Source: Nemertoderma westbladi (taxonomy: Eukaryota; Xenacoelomorpha; Nemertodermatida; Nemertodermatidae). Taken from it: a stretch of 48,103 nt of DNA. The translations under genes and the position numbers were made by a program. Location of the stretch: assembly GCA_032718475.1 (NCBI GenBank), contig JAUCBJ010001003.1:1-48103 (forward strand), read 5' to 3'. Of this stretch, positions 11,871-23,259 are shown piece after piece. The notes beneath the pieces are model-generated. The model did no database searches. It was not told the DNA's origin and was given only the letters and a program-made list of their open reading frames with translations. The number at the start of each line of letters is the position of its first letter. Position 1 is the first letter of the stretch.

Positions 11871-12093
11871 CCCATGTGAAGAATACCAGGATTTCACTTT
11901 TCGGTCGACTTTTTATTGGAATTTTATATATGAAGATTTTTCATTTATTTAAAATTGATCTTTATTAGGTGTTTATATCGCTTATTTCTGTCTTATAACC
12001 TGTACATATACTAATTCGTTTATTGTTTTGGTTAGATTCAGCTCCTTCTGCAACCTGTGTTTTTGGTGAAAACCTGGTATTCTTCACATGGGG
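11871..12093 (+). mobile_element. MITE with 20-bp terminal inverted repeats, copy 1
   Basis: A 223-bp element bounded by CCCATGTGAAGAATACCAGG at the left and its reverse complement at the right. Copy 2 at 27352-27577 is the same element in inverse orientation, matching along most of its length (GTCGACTTTTTATTGGAATT, GTACATATACTAATTCGTTT). It has no coding capacity. The right flank (GGTAACTGCAAAGTGAAATA, continuing to about 12131) is also shared with copy 2, so the mobile unit may be larger than the TIR-to-TIR segment. Confidence 0.85.
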
Positions 12094-12131
12094 GTAACTG
12101 CAAAGTGAAATATAACGGCAGAAAGTCTATG

Positions 12132-12450
12132 TAAAAATAGATTATAGTATTAGCAAATATCACACCGCTAATCAATAGTTAACTATAGAGCTTTTCATTT
12201 TCATGCTTCTATCAAGAGAATTGGAATCACGAAATGTGACTCCCTTGTGGTGAGTGTAATGATTATTTTTGCTATAATTATCTTTCTAAAATTTGTATCA
12301 CTGTTACAAATTTCTTTGATCTCATTAATATTGGAGGGACAAATTATGAGGTGGGGTGGGGGTGTCAGGTACGTGAATTTAATTGCTGTACGCCTACCAA
12401 ACAGTATTATTAGTGGATGGAAATGGTGTATTAAATAATAAGATGATAAT
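12132..12450. other. Non-coding AT-rich spacer
   Basis: No gene or named element is seen between the MITE flank and the 63-bp minisatellite remnant. Short open frames around 12247-12438 look accidental. Confidence 0.5.
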
Positions 12451-12504
12451 GGAAGGGTTTACTGTGGTGGAAGATCGCCCATGTCATGGTGGTGTGAACA
12501 GGCA
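12451..12504 (+). repeat. Left remnant of the 63-bp minisatellite
   Basis: The sequence GGAAGGGTTTACTGTGGTGG to GTGTGAACAGGCA matches the unit of the array that resumes at 13406. It shows that the LINE copy between them landed inside this array. The last 11 bases, GTGAACAGGCA (12494-12504), recur at 13406-13416 on the other side. Confidence 0.85.
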
Positions 12505-13405
12505 ACATCATCATAATGATGATGGGGTGATGATAACTCCACCTACTGGCTCCAGCAGTCCAGGAAATCCTGCCAAGTACCTAACTGATCTAGACTTTGC
12601 TGATGACTTAGGAGTACTCTCAGAATCACTAGAGGGAGCCCAACGGCTCCTCAGCTCATTAGAACATGCTGCTTCTAGTGTTGGTCTTTTTATTAACTCC
12701 AAAAAGACCAAAATTTTGACAGTTAACTTTGAAAGTCCTCAGCAAGTCTCTGATCGGATGAGCATAAGCTCAAAGGATGGTATGCTTAAGCATGTGGACG
12801 ACTTCTGTTATACCCGGGATAATGGATCCGGAAGTCAGGTGAGGACCTTCGAATACGTAAGGGGAAGCCTTGAATAGGCTTTCCAGGATTTGGAATTCAC
12901 AGAAAATTAATCGGACACTTAAGGTCCGATTATTTAGAGCAACAGTAGTTCCAGTACTCCTCTATGGGAGTCCATGCTGGGCTCTAACTGCTGAGGACAC
13001 CAAATCTCTGGACGGCACATTCACAAGAATGCTACGCCGGGTTCATTGCGTCAAGTACAATGCACACATCTCAGACCAGACACTATATAACATTGGAGGT
13101 GTCTCATTGGTACCCCCAAGCTTGACACTAGAACAAAGTCGCCTCCGCTTTGCAGGACATTGTAGGTCATTGAGGACCAGCCAGTGCATAATCTTGTGCT
13201 TTGGCAGCCTCATGGAGTGAATAAGCATGGTGGACAGCCCATGACTTTCTTGAGACGCATCATAAAGGACACTGGCCTTGAAGATGCGGATGATCTAGCA
13301 AATATCATGGGTGATAGGGAGTTGTGGCGGTGCAATTTTGTTGACAAGCCGGCACAGCATTCTTAAAAATACAGCTGCAATGCAGCATGCCGATCCTAGT
13401 AGTAG
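12505..13405 (+). pseudogene. RTE-like LINE, 5'-truncated and frameshifted, copy 1
   Basis: About 900 bp from the 3' end of a non-LTR retrotransposon. Translation in pieces gives the reverse-transcriptase motif LTDLDFADDLGVLSES, SVGLFINSKKTKIL, the C-terminal LLYGSPCWALTAEDTKSLDG, and RLRFAGHC...VLWQPHG...DRELWRCNF, a C-terminal layout typical of RTE-clade LINEs. Frames break near 12810-12870 and 13160-13200, so it is dead. The 3' end is GATCCTAGTAGTAG, i.e. a TAG-repeat tail. It is flanked by GTGAACAGGCA on both sides, a likely 11-bp target-site duplication. High similarity to the copies at 20672 and 24544 suggests recent activity. Clade assignment is from motifs only. Confidence 0.85.
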
Positions 13406-13850
13406 GTGAACAGGCATTCCTTTGGGAAACAGAGTGGAAGGGTTTACTGTGGAAGATCTCCCATGGTGGTGAACAGGCATTCCTTTAGGAAACAGAGTGG
13501 AAGGGTTTACTGTGGAAGATCCCCCATGGTGGTGAACAGGCATTCCTTTAGGAAACAGAGTGGAAGGGCTTACTGTGGAAGATCATCCATGGTGGTGAAC
13601 AGGCATTCCTTTAGAAAACAGAGTGGAAGGGTTTACTGTGGAAGATCACCCATGGTGGTGTACAGGCATTCCTTTAGGAAACAGAGTGGAAGGGTTTACT
13701 GTGGAAGATCACCAATGGTGATGAACAGACATTCCTTTATGAAACAGAGTGGAATGGTTTACTGTAGAAGATCACCCATAGTGGTGGTGAACAGGCATTC
13801 CTTTGGGAAACAGAGTGGAAAGGTTTTCTGTGGAAGATTACCCATGTAAC
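13406..13850 (+). repeat. 63-bp minisatellite array (about 7 copies)
   Basis: About seven copies of a 63-bp unit beginning GTGAACAGGCATTCCTTTAG and containing GGGTTTACTGTGGAAGATC. Units differ by a few substitutions. The length (21 codons) leaves one plus frame open over 147 codons and parts of the minus strand open; these are by-products of the repeat. Confidence 0.95.
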
Positions 13851-13945
13851 TCTGTAACCTGTGATATCGTTCTAGTTTATTGTTTTGGTTAGAATAACGT
13901 GCCACTGTAACCTGCTCCTTTCCCTTAATTGATAATTATATATAT
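13851..13945 (-). repeat. Dispersed GTTTATTGTTTTGGTTAGA repeat
   Basis: CTAGTTTATTGTTTTGGTTA, then GAATAACGTGCCACTGTAAC and CTGCTCC, is one member of a short repeat family found in about ten places in this window, in both orientations. No coding content. It may be the core of a MITE or SINE family. Confidence 0.7.
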
Positions 13946-13994
13946 ATTGCTATAAATTGCCTTAGATGGGTTTACGATAATATAATGGTGTAGT

Positions 13995-16842
13995 ACAGTA
14001 CTATTGTATAACATAGCATTATATTGGTAGCATTATTGTATAACATAGCATTATATGGATAGCATTATTGTATAACATAGCATTATATGGATAGCATTAT
14101 TGTATATAACATAGGATTATATTGATAGCATTATTGTATAACATAGCATTATATGGATAGCATTATTGTATATAACATAGGATTATATTAATAGCATTAT
14201 TGTATAACATAGCATTATATGGATAGCATTATTGTATAACATAGCATTATATGGATAGCATTATTGTATATAACATAGGATTATATTGATAGCATTATTG
14301 TATAACATAGCATTATATGGATAGCATTATTGTATAACATAGCATTATATGGATAGCATTATTGTATATAACATAGGATTATATTGATAGCATTATTGTA
14401 TAACATAGCATTATATGGATAGCATTATTGTATAACATAGCATTATATGGATAGCATTATTGTATATAACATAGGATTATATTGATAGCATTATTGTATA
14501 ACATAGCATTATATGGATAGCATTATTGTATAACATAGCATTATATGGATAGCATTATTGTATATAACATAGGATTATATTGATAGCATTATTGTATAAC
14601 ATAGCATTATATGGATAGCATTATTGTATAACATAGCATTATTGTATAACATAGCATTATTGTATAACATAGCATTATATGTATAACATAGCATTATATG
14701 GATAGCATTATTATATAACATAACATAGCATTATATGGATAGCATTATTGTATAACATAGCATTATATGGATAGCATTATTGTATATAACATAGGATTAT
14801 ATTGATAGCATTATTGTATAACATAGCATTATATGGATAGCATTATTGTATAACATAGCATTATTGTATAACATAGCATTATTGTATAACATAGCATTAT
14901 ATGTATAACATAGCATTATATGGATAGCATTATTATATAACATAACATAGCATTATATGGATAGCATTATTATATAACATAACATAGCATTATATGGATA
15001 GCATTATTGTATAACATAACATAGCATTATATGGATAGCATTATTATATAACATAACATAGCAATATATGGATAGCATTATTGTATAACATAGGATTATA
15101 TTGGTAGCATTATTGTATAACATAGCATTATATGGATAGCATTATTGTATATAACATAGGATTATATTGATAGCATTATTGTATAACATAGCATTATATG
15201 GATAGTATTATTGTATAACATAGCATTATTGTATAACATAGCATTATATGTATAACATAGCATTATATGGATAGCATTATTGTATATAACATAGGATTAT
15301 ATTGATAGCGTTATTGTATAACATAGCATTATATGGATAGTATTATTGTATAACATAGCATTATTGTATAACATAGCATTATATGTATAACATAGCATTA
15401 TATGGATAGCATTATTATATAACATAACATAGCATTATATGGATAGCATTATTGTATAACATAACATAGCATTATATGGATAGCATTATTATATAACATA
15501 ACATAGCAATATATGGATAGCATTATTGTATAACATAGGATTATATTGGTAGCATTATTGTATAACATAGCATTATATGGATAGCATTATTGTATAACAT
15601 AGCATTATATGGATAGTATTATTGTATAACATAGCATTATTGTATAACATAGCATTATATGTATAACATAGCATTATATGGATAGTATTATTGTATAACA
15701 TAGCATTATTGTATAACATAGCATTATATGTATAACATAGCATTATATGGATAGCATTATTGTATATAACATAGGATTATATTGATAGCATTATTGTATA
15801 ACATAGCATTATATGGATAGTATTATTGTATAACATAGCATTATTGTATAACATAGCATTATATGTATAACATAGCATTATATGGATAGCATTATTGTAT
15901 ATAACATAGGATTATATTGATAGCGTTATTGTATAACATAGCATTATATGGATAGTATTATTGTATAACATAGCATTATTGTATAACATAGCATTATATG
16001 TATAACATAGCATTATATGGATAGCATTATTATATAACATAACATAGCATTATATGGATAGCATTATTGTATAACATAACATAGCATTATATGGATAGCA
16101 TTATTATATAACATAACATAGCAATATATGGATAGCATTATTGTATAACATAGGATTATATTGGTAGCATTATTGTATAACATAGCATTATATGGATAGC
16201 ATTATTGTATAACATAGCATTATATGGATAGTATTATTGTATAACATAGCATTATTGTATAACATAGCATTATATGTATAACATAGCATTATATGGATAG
16301 CATTATTATATAACATAACATAGCATTATATTGATAGCATTATTGTATAACATAACATAGCATTATATGGATAGCATTATTGTATATAACATAGGATTAT
16401 ATTGGTAGCATTATTGTATAACATAGCATTATATGGATAGCATTATTGTATAACATAGCATTATATGGATAGCATTATTGTATATAACATAGGATTATAT
16501 TGGTAGCATTATTGTATAACATAGCATTATATGGATAGCATTATTGTATATAACATAGGATTATATTGATAGCATTATTGTATAACATAGCATTATATGG
16601 ATTGCACTTTTGTATAACATAGCATTATTGTATAACATAGCATTATTGTATAACATAGCATTATATGGATAGCATTATTGTATAACATAACATAGCATTA
16701 TATGGATAGCATTATTGTATATAACATAGGATTATATTGGTAGCATTATTGTATAACATAGCATTATATGGATTGCACTTTTGTATAACATAGCATTATA
16801 TGTATAACATAGCATTATATGGATAGCATTACTGTATAACAT
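13995..16842 (+). repeat. 2.85-kb AT-rich satellite with higher-order structure
   Basis: A long array built mainly from two related units: A (~32 bp, ATTATTGTATAACATAGC plus ATTATATGGATAGC) and B (~34 bp, with TATATAACATAGGATTATAT plus TGATAGC). Between about 14200 and 14600 they alternate as A-A-B, a ~98-bp higher-order period. Later parts add shortened ATTATTGTATAACATAGC units and ATATAACATAACATAGC variants in larger repeated blocks (about 15030-16150). It has no coding potential. Confidence 0.95.
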
Positions 16843-17137
16843 TAAATTAACATTTGTTTTATATATTTCTACTAACCCATTTAAGTTTCAACAGGCGGCG
16901 GTTGCGTCATATTAAAGTAGTTAACAATATAATTGATTATATAATTGAATTATAATAGACATCATACATAAATGTTGGTTAATTTAAGATTAAACTAATG
17001 TAAATAAATTAATTATAAAACACGGTAAAGATATAAAGAATGTCTTAAATAAATTTTATTTTATGGTGCAAAATGACCACAAACACTAACTATGTATTTA
17101 GAGTGGGTTTAAAAATAAATAAAAGTAAGACATTAAT
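16843..17137. other. AT-rich spacer after the satellite
   Basis: No gene, repeat family or regulatory site could be recognised here. Confidence 0.5.
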
Positions 17138-17195
17138 GGAAAGGAGCAGGTTACAGTGGCGGTGCTTTCTAACCAAACAATAAACTAAATTTCAT
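17138..17195 (+). repeat. Dispersed repeat, GGAGCAGGTTACAGTGG orientation
   Basis: AAAGGAGCAGGTTACAGTGG followed by CGGTGCTTTCTAACCAAACA and ATAAACTAAA is the reverse-complement form of the family at 13851. It has no coding content. Confidence 0.7.
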
Positions 17196-20100
17196 ATGAA
17201 ACAAATTTGCGATGGATATCACTTTTTTTACTTGCAGTCTATGTGACATTGTGCCCCATCATCCGATAAATTTATAATAATATAGTGATGATAAAAAATT
17301 AGAAAGAATATCTTTCAAATATTGAATTTAAAAATATTTAAACAGAGATAGGTGATACCTGCGGGGACATATTTTCAGAAAACAACATTATTTTATATTT
17401 TTTGGGAGTAATCAGCTGTTATTTGCCCCAAATTTACCGCGGAGAGGAATTAATTTTGGTTGTGTCTAGCGTGCACCCTATCAGGCCTTCAGTGTCCCTG
17501 GAAACGGTTTTTAAACTGCTGATTCGCTGCCAATATTTTATGGTATATAAAATATTTCGATATTATTGATATTATATTGAACAATAAGGGAAATTATTTA
17601 GTGGGCGTGGTTTTATAGCCTGTAATAGTCTACATACACTATAGATTGTTAAATAAATTTAATTAATAGAGGGATGATGGTAGTTAATTAGGCCTACTTG
17701 TTTGGGCAATATGTGTATGAGCCCTACCCACACCCATCAATATGCTGGTACTGTAATAGCATTTATAATAGCTAATAGGGAAAGCCAACCCCCAACGACA
17801 CAGTATCAGTATATACTGTAGACTACAGTATTATTGGGTGATTTATTGTCAAAATCATGCCAACATCAGAAATAATGTAGGCCCATTATTTTACTGAAAT
17901 CTTTGAATCTATTTCTTTACGTGTCTCGCTACTCATACGAATGTATGCCGTTGTGTTTTGCCTTATTTTTTCATACAGTTTTGAATAAAAAAGGAGTTGA
18001 GTGTTAAATTACAAAATAAAAAGGCCGAGGCCTACAGTACATATGAGAAACACGTGCACTGCCTCTAAATTTAATACGGAAAATTAAAACTGTAAAATTA
18101 ATGCAACTTTCACAATGTAAAAAGCAGTAAATATTAAGATGATATAAAGTATAAGAAATCATAGTTATTAAAAATGTAATAAAAACAACTACAAAAAGGC
18201 ACCGCCCTATTCTATGAGCCAGATAGTCTGCATATGTTTGGGTAGCATACAAAACTACGGGTGTATCATATTAGCATAATAAAAACTTATTTAAATTACA
18301 TTGAAATTCTTCATGAAATAGCTTTGTTCTCCAGGCGCCCTGTACGGTGGTGATAGCTGACTCATAGCGCCAGTAGGACACAACTTTATTGCACAATGTT
18401 TTGCTCCGGTGGTAAAGCCAGGCAACTCATCCCCGCAGATTCTCGCAAACTCCAATGCAATTAAGTCGACAAACCATCGCTAATCCGGCCGTATAAGAAG
18501 AATTCTTCAGTGAGTCAGTACAGCCCGAAGGTAAACCTAAATCCTCGCTTAATGATGGTATTCAGGGATCCATTGATTAATGTCATTCAAGATTTGGAAT
18601 TCAGGAAATAGTTTATATCCCTGAGCAGAAATCCTATGGCCTTTTCCGTTTCACCTTAATTAATGGACGACTTACTAAGCTGTGCGGTGGAACTTTCTTA
18701 AAGAAAAACGTATTTTACAGAAATTATCCTGTTAAATCGTGTCTCTCTATTACAGTTTAATGCGTTTTAATTTATGCTATTGTTCCAAACGGACTGTCAC
18801 ATACTATAAATCACACATTCGTTTGCCGTAAAACTTTTTGATTTTACATCTCGGTAACATTGTGAAGTTGGAAATAACTGCTAAAAAATAAAAGCAAAAA
18901 ATAAAGTGTATATAAATCATACAAGCTTCTTTGATTAGACGTGTTGAAACTTTAAAGGTAAATTTTACAGGTAATTTTTTATTTTATTAGTAAAGATATG
19001 TTGTACTGACGTTTTAACACAATTATATTAGATCTAACTATCAATATTGTATGCGGAACTGAAGGTAATACATTTTTCTTAAAATATAATATGGCACTTA
19101 TGCCTTAATCCACTTTTACAATAAGATATACGTATATATATACAGTATAACATATATAGTAAATAAACAAATATATATATATATATATATATAAATAATA
19201 TAAATAAATATACAGTATATATATAGGCCTACCCTACATTTGGAAACATTTTCTGTGAAAATAAATAAGCGCAAAATTACCTTTCTTCCAACATTTATCC
19301 AGGTTTTAGTATGTTTGGGTTATATTTTGACGAGAATACCTGATACCCAAAGAGCAGCATGTTTGTTCAAGTTTGATGAAAATTGAGTAAAAACTAAAAA
19401 AAGTAGCAGGGAATTTATTGATAGAAAATTGCAAAGTTCACAAACCGAGAAAAATGTTTTTTTTATAGAAAATTTCGCATAATCAATTTGTAAAATGTGG
19501 CATTTAACACCCGAAAACAACATTAAAACTGATAAGTTCAATTTGGAGTTAGCTTCAGATTAGAGTATCATACATTAATATTTATTGTTCAAACATGAGG
19601 TAAAAACAAGACATACTCAGGGTTGCTACTCGAGTTCAGTTTCAATTTTCCCTGACTTTTTGAAAAATTTCCCCGACTGCAGGTACACAACATTTTTATA
19701 GAATAGTTGCTTATTATATTCAAACATTGTTACGAGTTAAGCGATTAGAGTGCCCGCTATATATTTAGTGATGTGAAGGAATCGAAAGTCGAGCGAAGCG
19801 AGCAGAGAAAATTTTTCACATTTTCGCTTTATATGACACATTCCCTGACATTCCCTTTAAGACGAAGCTAAGTTAATGCAGAGGCCTAAACTAACTACTG
19901 TACAAGCAATCGTGAACTAGGAAGCAGGGCCACAAACTTTAGCCAATCGCTTTGCTTTGTATTGATATTATCAATGGGCGTGTGTGAATATAATACTGTA
20001 CAAGATTGAAATGCAATATCATATTATAATAAGAATGTAAATTTGAGACCAATGACGGCATGTATTACCTGGCTCACCAGTTGTTGTTTAGATGTTCATA

Positions 20101-20250
20101 TTTACAAATCTACCCTTTAAGGTATTCATTTGATGCATAATTTATTAATGGATTTATTATAAATTATATGTGATTCGTGTAGAAGTTACAATAACTAAGA
20201 GAAACTGCAACTATCGTGGCTCAACCGACATAACTAATTATTCAGAAACA
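17196..20250. other. Gene-free AT-rich region
   Basis: About 3 kb without a supportable gene. It contains an (AT)n microsatellite at about 19128-19215. The GC-richer patch at 18335-18560 has TATAAGAAG at about 18491-18499 and a donor-like GAAG|GTAAAC, so it could be a promoter plus first non-coding exon of an unseen transcript. Several scattered TAGGCCTA palindromes are also present. Confidence 0.5.
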
Positions 20251-20253
20251 CCA

Positions 20254-20340
20254 CAAGATGGCGTCTCTAACGGCGGTACTTACACTGAAAGTTTTAATCA
20301 CCAACCAAAGGTTATTACAGAAATTACCGCTAGGTGGCAT
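20254..20340 (+). promoter_or_regulatory. Candidate regulatory patch with YY1-like and CTCF-like motifs
   Basis: A GC-richer island in AT-rich DNA. CAAGATGGCGTC (from 20254) resembles the YY1 core, and CCGCTAGGTGGCA (20327-20339) resembles the CTCF core. A donor-like AAAAAG|GTAAAA follows near 20359. An in-frame 73-codon ORF overlaps but has no recognisable domain. Motif matches by eye only. Confidence 0.3.
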
Positions 20341-20671
20341 TGTGATCCAGCCCCGAAAAAGGTAAAATATTATTTGGCCTTGGAATATTAATATAATGTC
20401 GATTTATTAATAATAATAATATACATATATAAATTAAGTACTAGGAAATATAATACACCATTAAAGTTAAAATATATATTTGTTAAATAGTATAAAATAA
20501 CTTAAACTACTAAGGTAACACAGATAAATAAATAGGCCTACAACTGCCAGGATGGTTTGTACGAGTTAATGAAAATAATTAGTTAACTTCCATTAAAACA
20601 GTCAAGATAATTAATTTAGCTTAACTCGCGAGAAACTAGTTAATTATACGTATGTATGAGTTAGGTTAACT

Positions 20672-21137
20672 CAGTAGTTCCAGTACTCCTCTATGGGAGT
20701 CCATGCTGGGCTCTAACTGCTGAGGACACCAAATCTATGGATGGCACATTCACAAGAATGCTACGCCGGGTTCATTGTGTCAAGTACAATGCACACATCT
20801 CTTACCAGACACTATATAACATTGGAGGTGTCTCATTGGTTCCCCCAAGCTTGACACTAGAACAAAATCGCCTCCGCTTTGCAGGACATTGCTTTCGCCA
20901 TGAGGACCAGCCAGTGCATAATGTTGTACTTTGGCAGCCTCATGGAGTGAATAAGCATGGTGGACAGCCCATGACTTTCTTGAGACGCATCTTAAAGGAC
21001 ACTGGCCTTAAAGATGCGGATGATCTAGCAAATGTCATGGGTGATAGGGAGTTGTGGCGGTGCAATTTTGTTGAAAAGCCGGCACAGCATTCTTAAAAAT
21101 GCAGTTGCAATGCACACGTCAATCCTAGTAGTAGTAG
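20672..21137 (+). pseudogene. RTE-like LINE 3' fragment, copy 2
   Basis: A shorter 5' truncation of the same LINE as copies 1 and 3. Its frame is open from VVPVLLYGSPCWALT through RLRFAGHCFRHEDQP and DRELWRCNF to the native stop at 21096, so it shows the unbroken C-terminus of the element. It lacks the reverse-transcriptase core. The 3' end is CAATCCTAGTAGTAGTAG, the same TAG-type tail. No clear target-site duplication is visible. Confidence 0.85.
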
Positions 21138-21139
21138 TT

Positions 21140-21225
21140 ATTTTCTAACCAAAACAATAAACGAAACTTTATTTCACTTGCGATAATTGTGCGCCACTAT
21201 CTGCTTTTCCCTTATTTATTGATAA
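21140..21225 (+). repeat. Dispersed CCAAAACAATAAAC repeat
   Basis: TTTCTAACCAAAACAATAAA directly follows the tail of LINE copy 2 and belongs to the family at 13851 and 17138. The insertion may have targeted or abutted this repeat. Confidence 0.6.
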
Positions 21226-22184
21226 TAAATATTAGTCTAAATAAATAATGATTTTACTGTTAAAATTTCGTGAAAAAAACGACTATTTTTAATAGGTCGA
21301 TTAATGAACGCCATTCCAAACCCCTGTAAAGGTAAATAATTAACTAGAACATCGCGAAATCTAACCAAAATTTACTTAAATTTAAATTTACTGAAAAACC
21401 ACTAAATTCTGTCACTAAATTTCATTGAGTAAAAAAGTTCTTCATAAGCAAATGCGGCGTTATGATGATGTGATTTCGGAATAAAAAATAATATAAAAAC
21501 AGAAACTCACAACTAATAATAATAAATGTTAGTTCAGTGTTACTGCGACAATAACCCAAATAGTTTACAACTATAAACCAAAACCAATAAGTTATAGTTC
21601 TAAACAACAAAATATAATGATAAATAGTTAGTATAAATATTGGAAATATATATTTAAAATTTTGTTGATATTAAAACAACTCGAATTCACCCAAAAATAA
21701 TTCCTAACTGATTATTCTTATAATATTATTTTATAATTTAAAGTCGTAATCAACTAATCAATGGGACCTACGGTGGAATGGTGGGACAATGGTGGAATTT
21801 CACAGATCTATAATAAATATAATAAATAACAATTCGTAATTAAATTAAAACTAATTATTACTAAGTACTAAGTCTAGAGGTTGTATATATTACTAAATAA
21901 ATGTTTAACTTATTTCCATAACATGCGACCCTAAATATCAGCCATATATAACTACCTATAACCACCATAACAGATTATTATATCGAACTAAAAGTCAAAA
22001 AATATAACAACATTTAGACGAAACGCAAATAAAATATACAATTTCTTAAAACAAGGAAACTGTTTGTTAAATAAACACAAAATTAAATAAATTAAAATTA
22101 AAATATGTCAATAAAAATTCCCTTTTATATAAATGTGTTAAATAATTATTATCCAACCACTTTATCCAATCCGACAGTTCACTG
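21226..22184. other. AT-rich DNA downstream of the acid phosphatase gene
   Basis: No gene is seen. It lies downstream of the acid phosphatase stop (minus strand) beyond its C-rich 3' region. No convincing minus-strand AATAAA could be assigned. Confidence 0.4.
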
Positions 22185-22496
22185 CCCCCCCCCCCCCCCC
22201 CCCCCGCCCCACCAATACCTCTCCCCGGTCCATGACCCCACCCCACCCCCCCTCAAACCGCCTCCCTCCCCCCCCACACACCGCCCCCTCCCCCCTTTCC
22301 CCCCCACACACCGCCCCCTCCCCCTTCCACCCACACACCGCCCCCCTCCCCCTCCCCCCACACACCACGCCCCCTCCCCCTTCCCCCCACACACCGCCCC
22401 CTCCCCCTTCCACCCACACACCGCCCCCTCCCCTTTCCCCCCACACACCGCCCCCTCCCCCTTCCACCCACACACCGCCCCCTCCCCTTTCCCCCC
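22185..22496 (-). repeat. C-rich minisatellite (G-rich on the transcribed strand) after the acid phosphatase stop
   Basis: A 21-nt C run (22185-22205) leads into imperfect units of about 30 bp of the form CCGCCCCCTCCCCCTTCCAC plus CCACACA. On the minus strand, the sense strand of the acid phosphatase, these are runs of four to seven Gs that could form G-quadruplexes in the 3' UTR. All ORFs crossing it on both strands are low-complexity artefacts. Confidence 0.9.
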
Positions 22497-23259
22497 TCAC
22501 ACCGTCCCCCCGTACGCATTCACTGAGCCCCCCGTAGCCACCGGTTCCTCACCCCCACCCCCCACTCTCTCGTACTCCCCGTACCGACCCGTCGCCAACA
22601 CCTTCCGATTGGGCCGCGGGGGTCGCAGACACACGCAGACAACGACCCCGAGCAGCACCATGGCGACGAGCGACGCCGCGATAATCCCGACGACGTAGGC
22701 GACGTACGAGAGCGGAAGCAACGAACCCGAAACCGCGCACTCCTTGCGAACATCGGCGGGAACAAACGGATGCGTTCGATTGATAAACAACGGGAGCGGA
22801 CAGACGTGGGGGCAGCCGGGAACGGCGAGCGGAACCGGCGGGGAAGTCGAGGAGTTCCGGTAGAACAACCGCACCGAGTAATCGTCTGAGTTGTTCGTGG
22901 CGATCTCGTTTCGTCTCCACAACTCCATGAGAACGGCGGCGGCGTACGGCGGTTGGAGTTCGTTGTAGGCGCGCAGCGCGGCTAGAAGGGGCGCAACCGT
23001 CGTATCGTGCGCCGAATAAAGATGGAGTTTACAGTCGGACGAACCGGCGGCGGCGGCGACGTGCCGCTCGGCGTTGGAGATCCAGGCGCCTAGCAACGGG
23101 CCGCCCAACAGTCGGCTGGCTTCCTTGTCCCGGAGTTGGACGGCCAGACGCCATTGGTAGAGTTGGAAGAGTCTGGGAATGGTGGTCGGGTCCTCTGTAG
23201 TCCAACTAGGGAGACTCAGGTTGTGAGACCTCCAGCAATAAAGATTATCCGCTATAAAT
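22497..23259 (-). CDS. Acid phosphatase exon 3
   Basis: A 763-nt exon, residues 205 (shared codon) to 458. The acceptor is ATCCTTCAG|A at 23260/23259. It begins FIADNLYCW and runs through NLSLPSWTTEDP, aligning with the DTLFCEQ...LPPWAS segment known in human acid phosphatases. Catalytic SAHDTT is at residues 287-292, with several NxS/NxT sites, the membrane helix and tail. The upstream 150 nt have no local ATG, so a start-codon-based frame misses them. The exon is GC-rich with many CG dinucleotides, unlike its surroundings. Confidence 0.9.

Noticed and set aside
13406-13849. 147-codon plus-strand repeat ORF, with a minus-strand counterpart
   Set aside because: By-product of the 63-bp minisatellite; no start context, domain or splice partner.
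13406-13850. CRISPR-like array (also considered for the arrays at 3136, 23381, 40407 and 41420)
   Set aside because: Units are contiguous with no unique spacers, and the setting is an animal genome.
20170-20391. 73-codon ORF as a gene
   Set aside because: No domain, start context or splice partner; the patch looks more like regulatory sequence.
22105-22698. Proline-rich ORF on the plus strand and glycine-rich ORFs on the minus strand
   Set aside because: Low-complexity translations of the C-rich array, running antisense into the phosphatase exon.
23133-23210. Phosphatase exon 3 starting at the nearer acceptor CTACAG (about 23183)
   Set aside because: That choice drops the conserved LPSW region and needs a different phase; the acceptor at 23260 restores both frame and family alignment.
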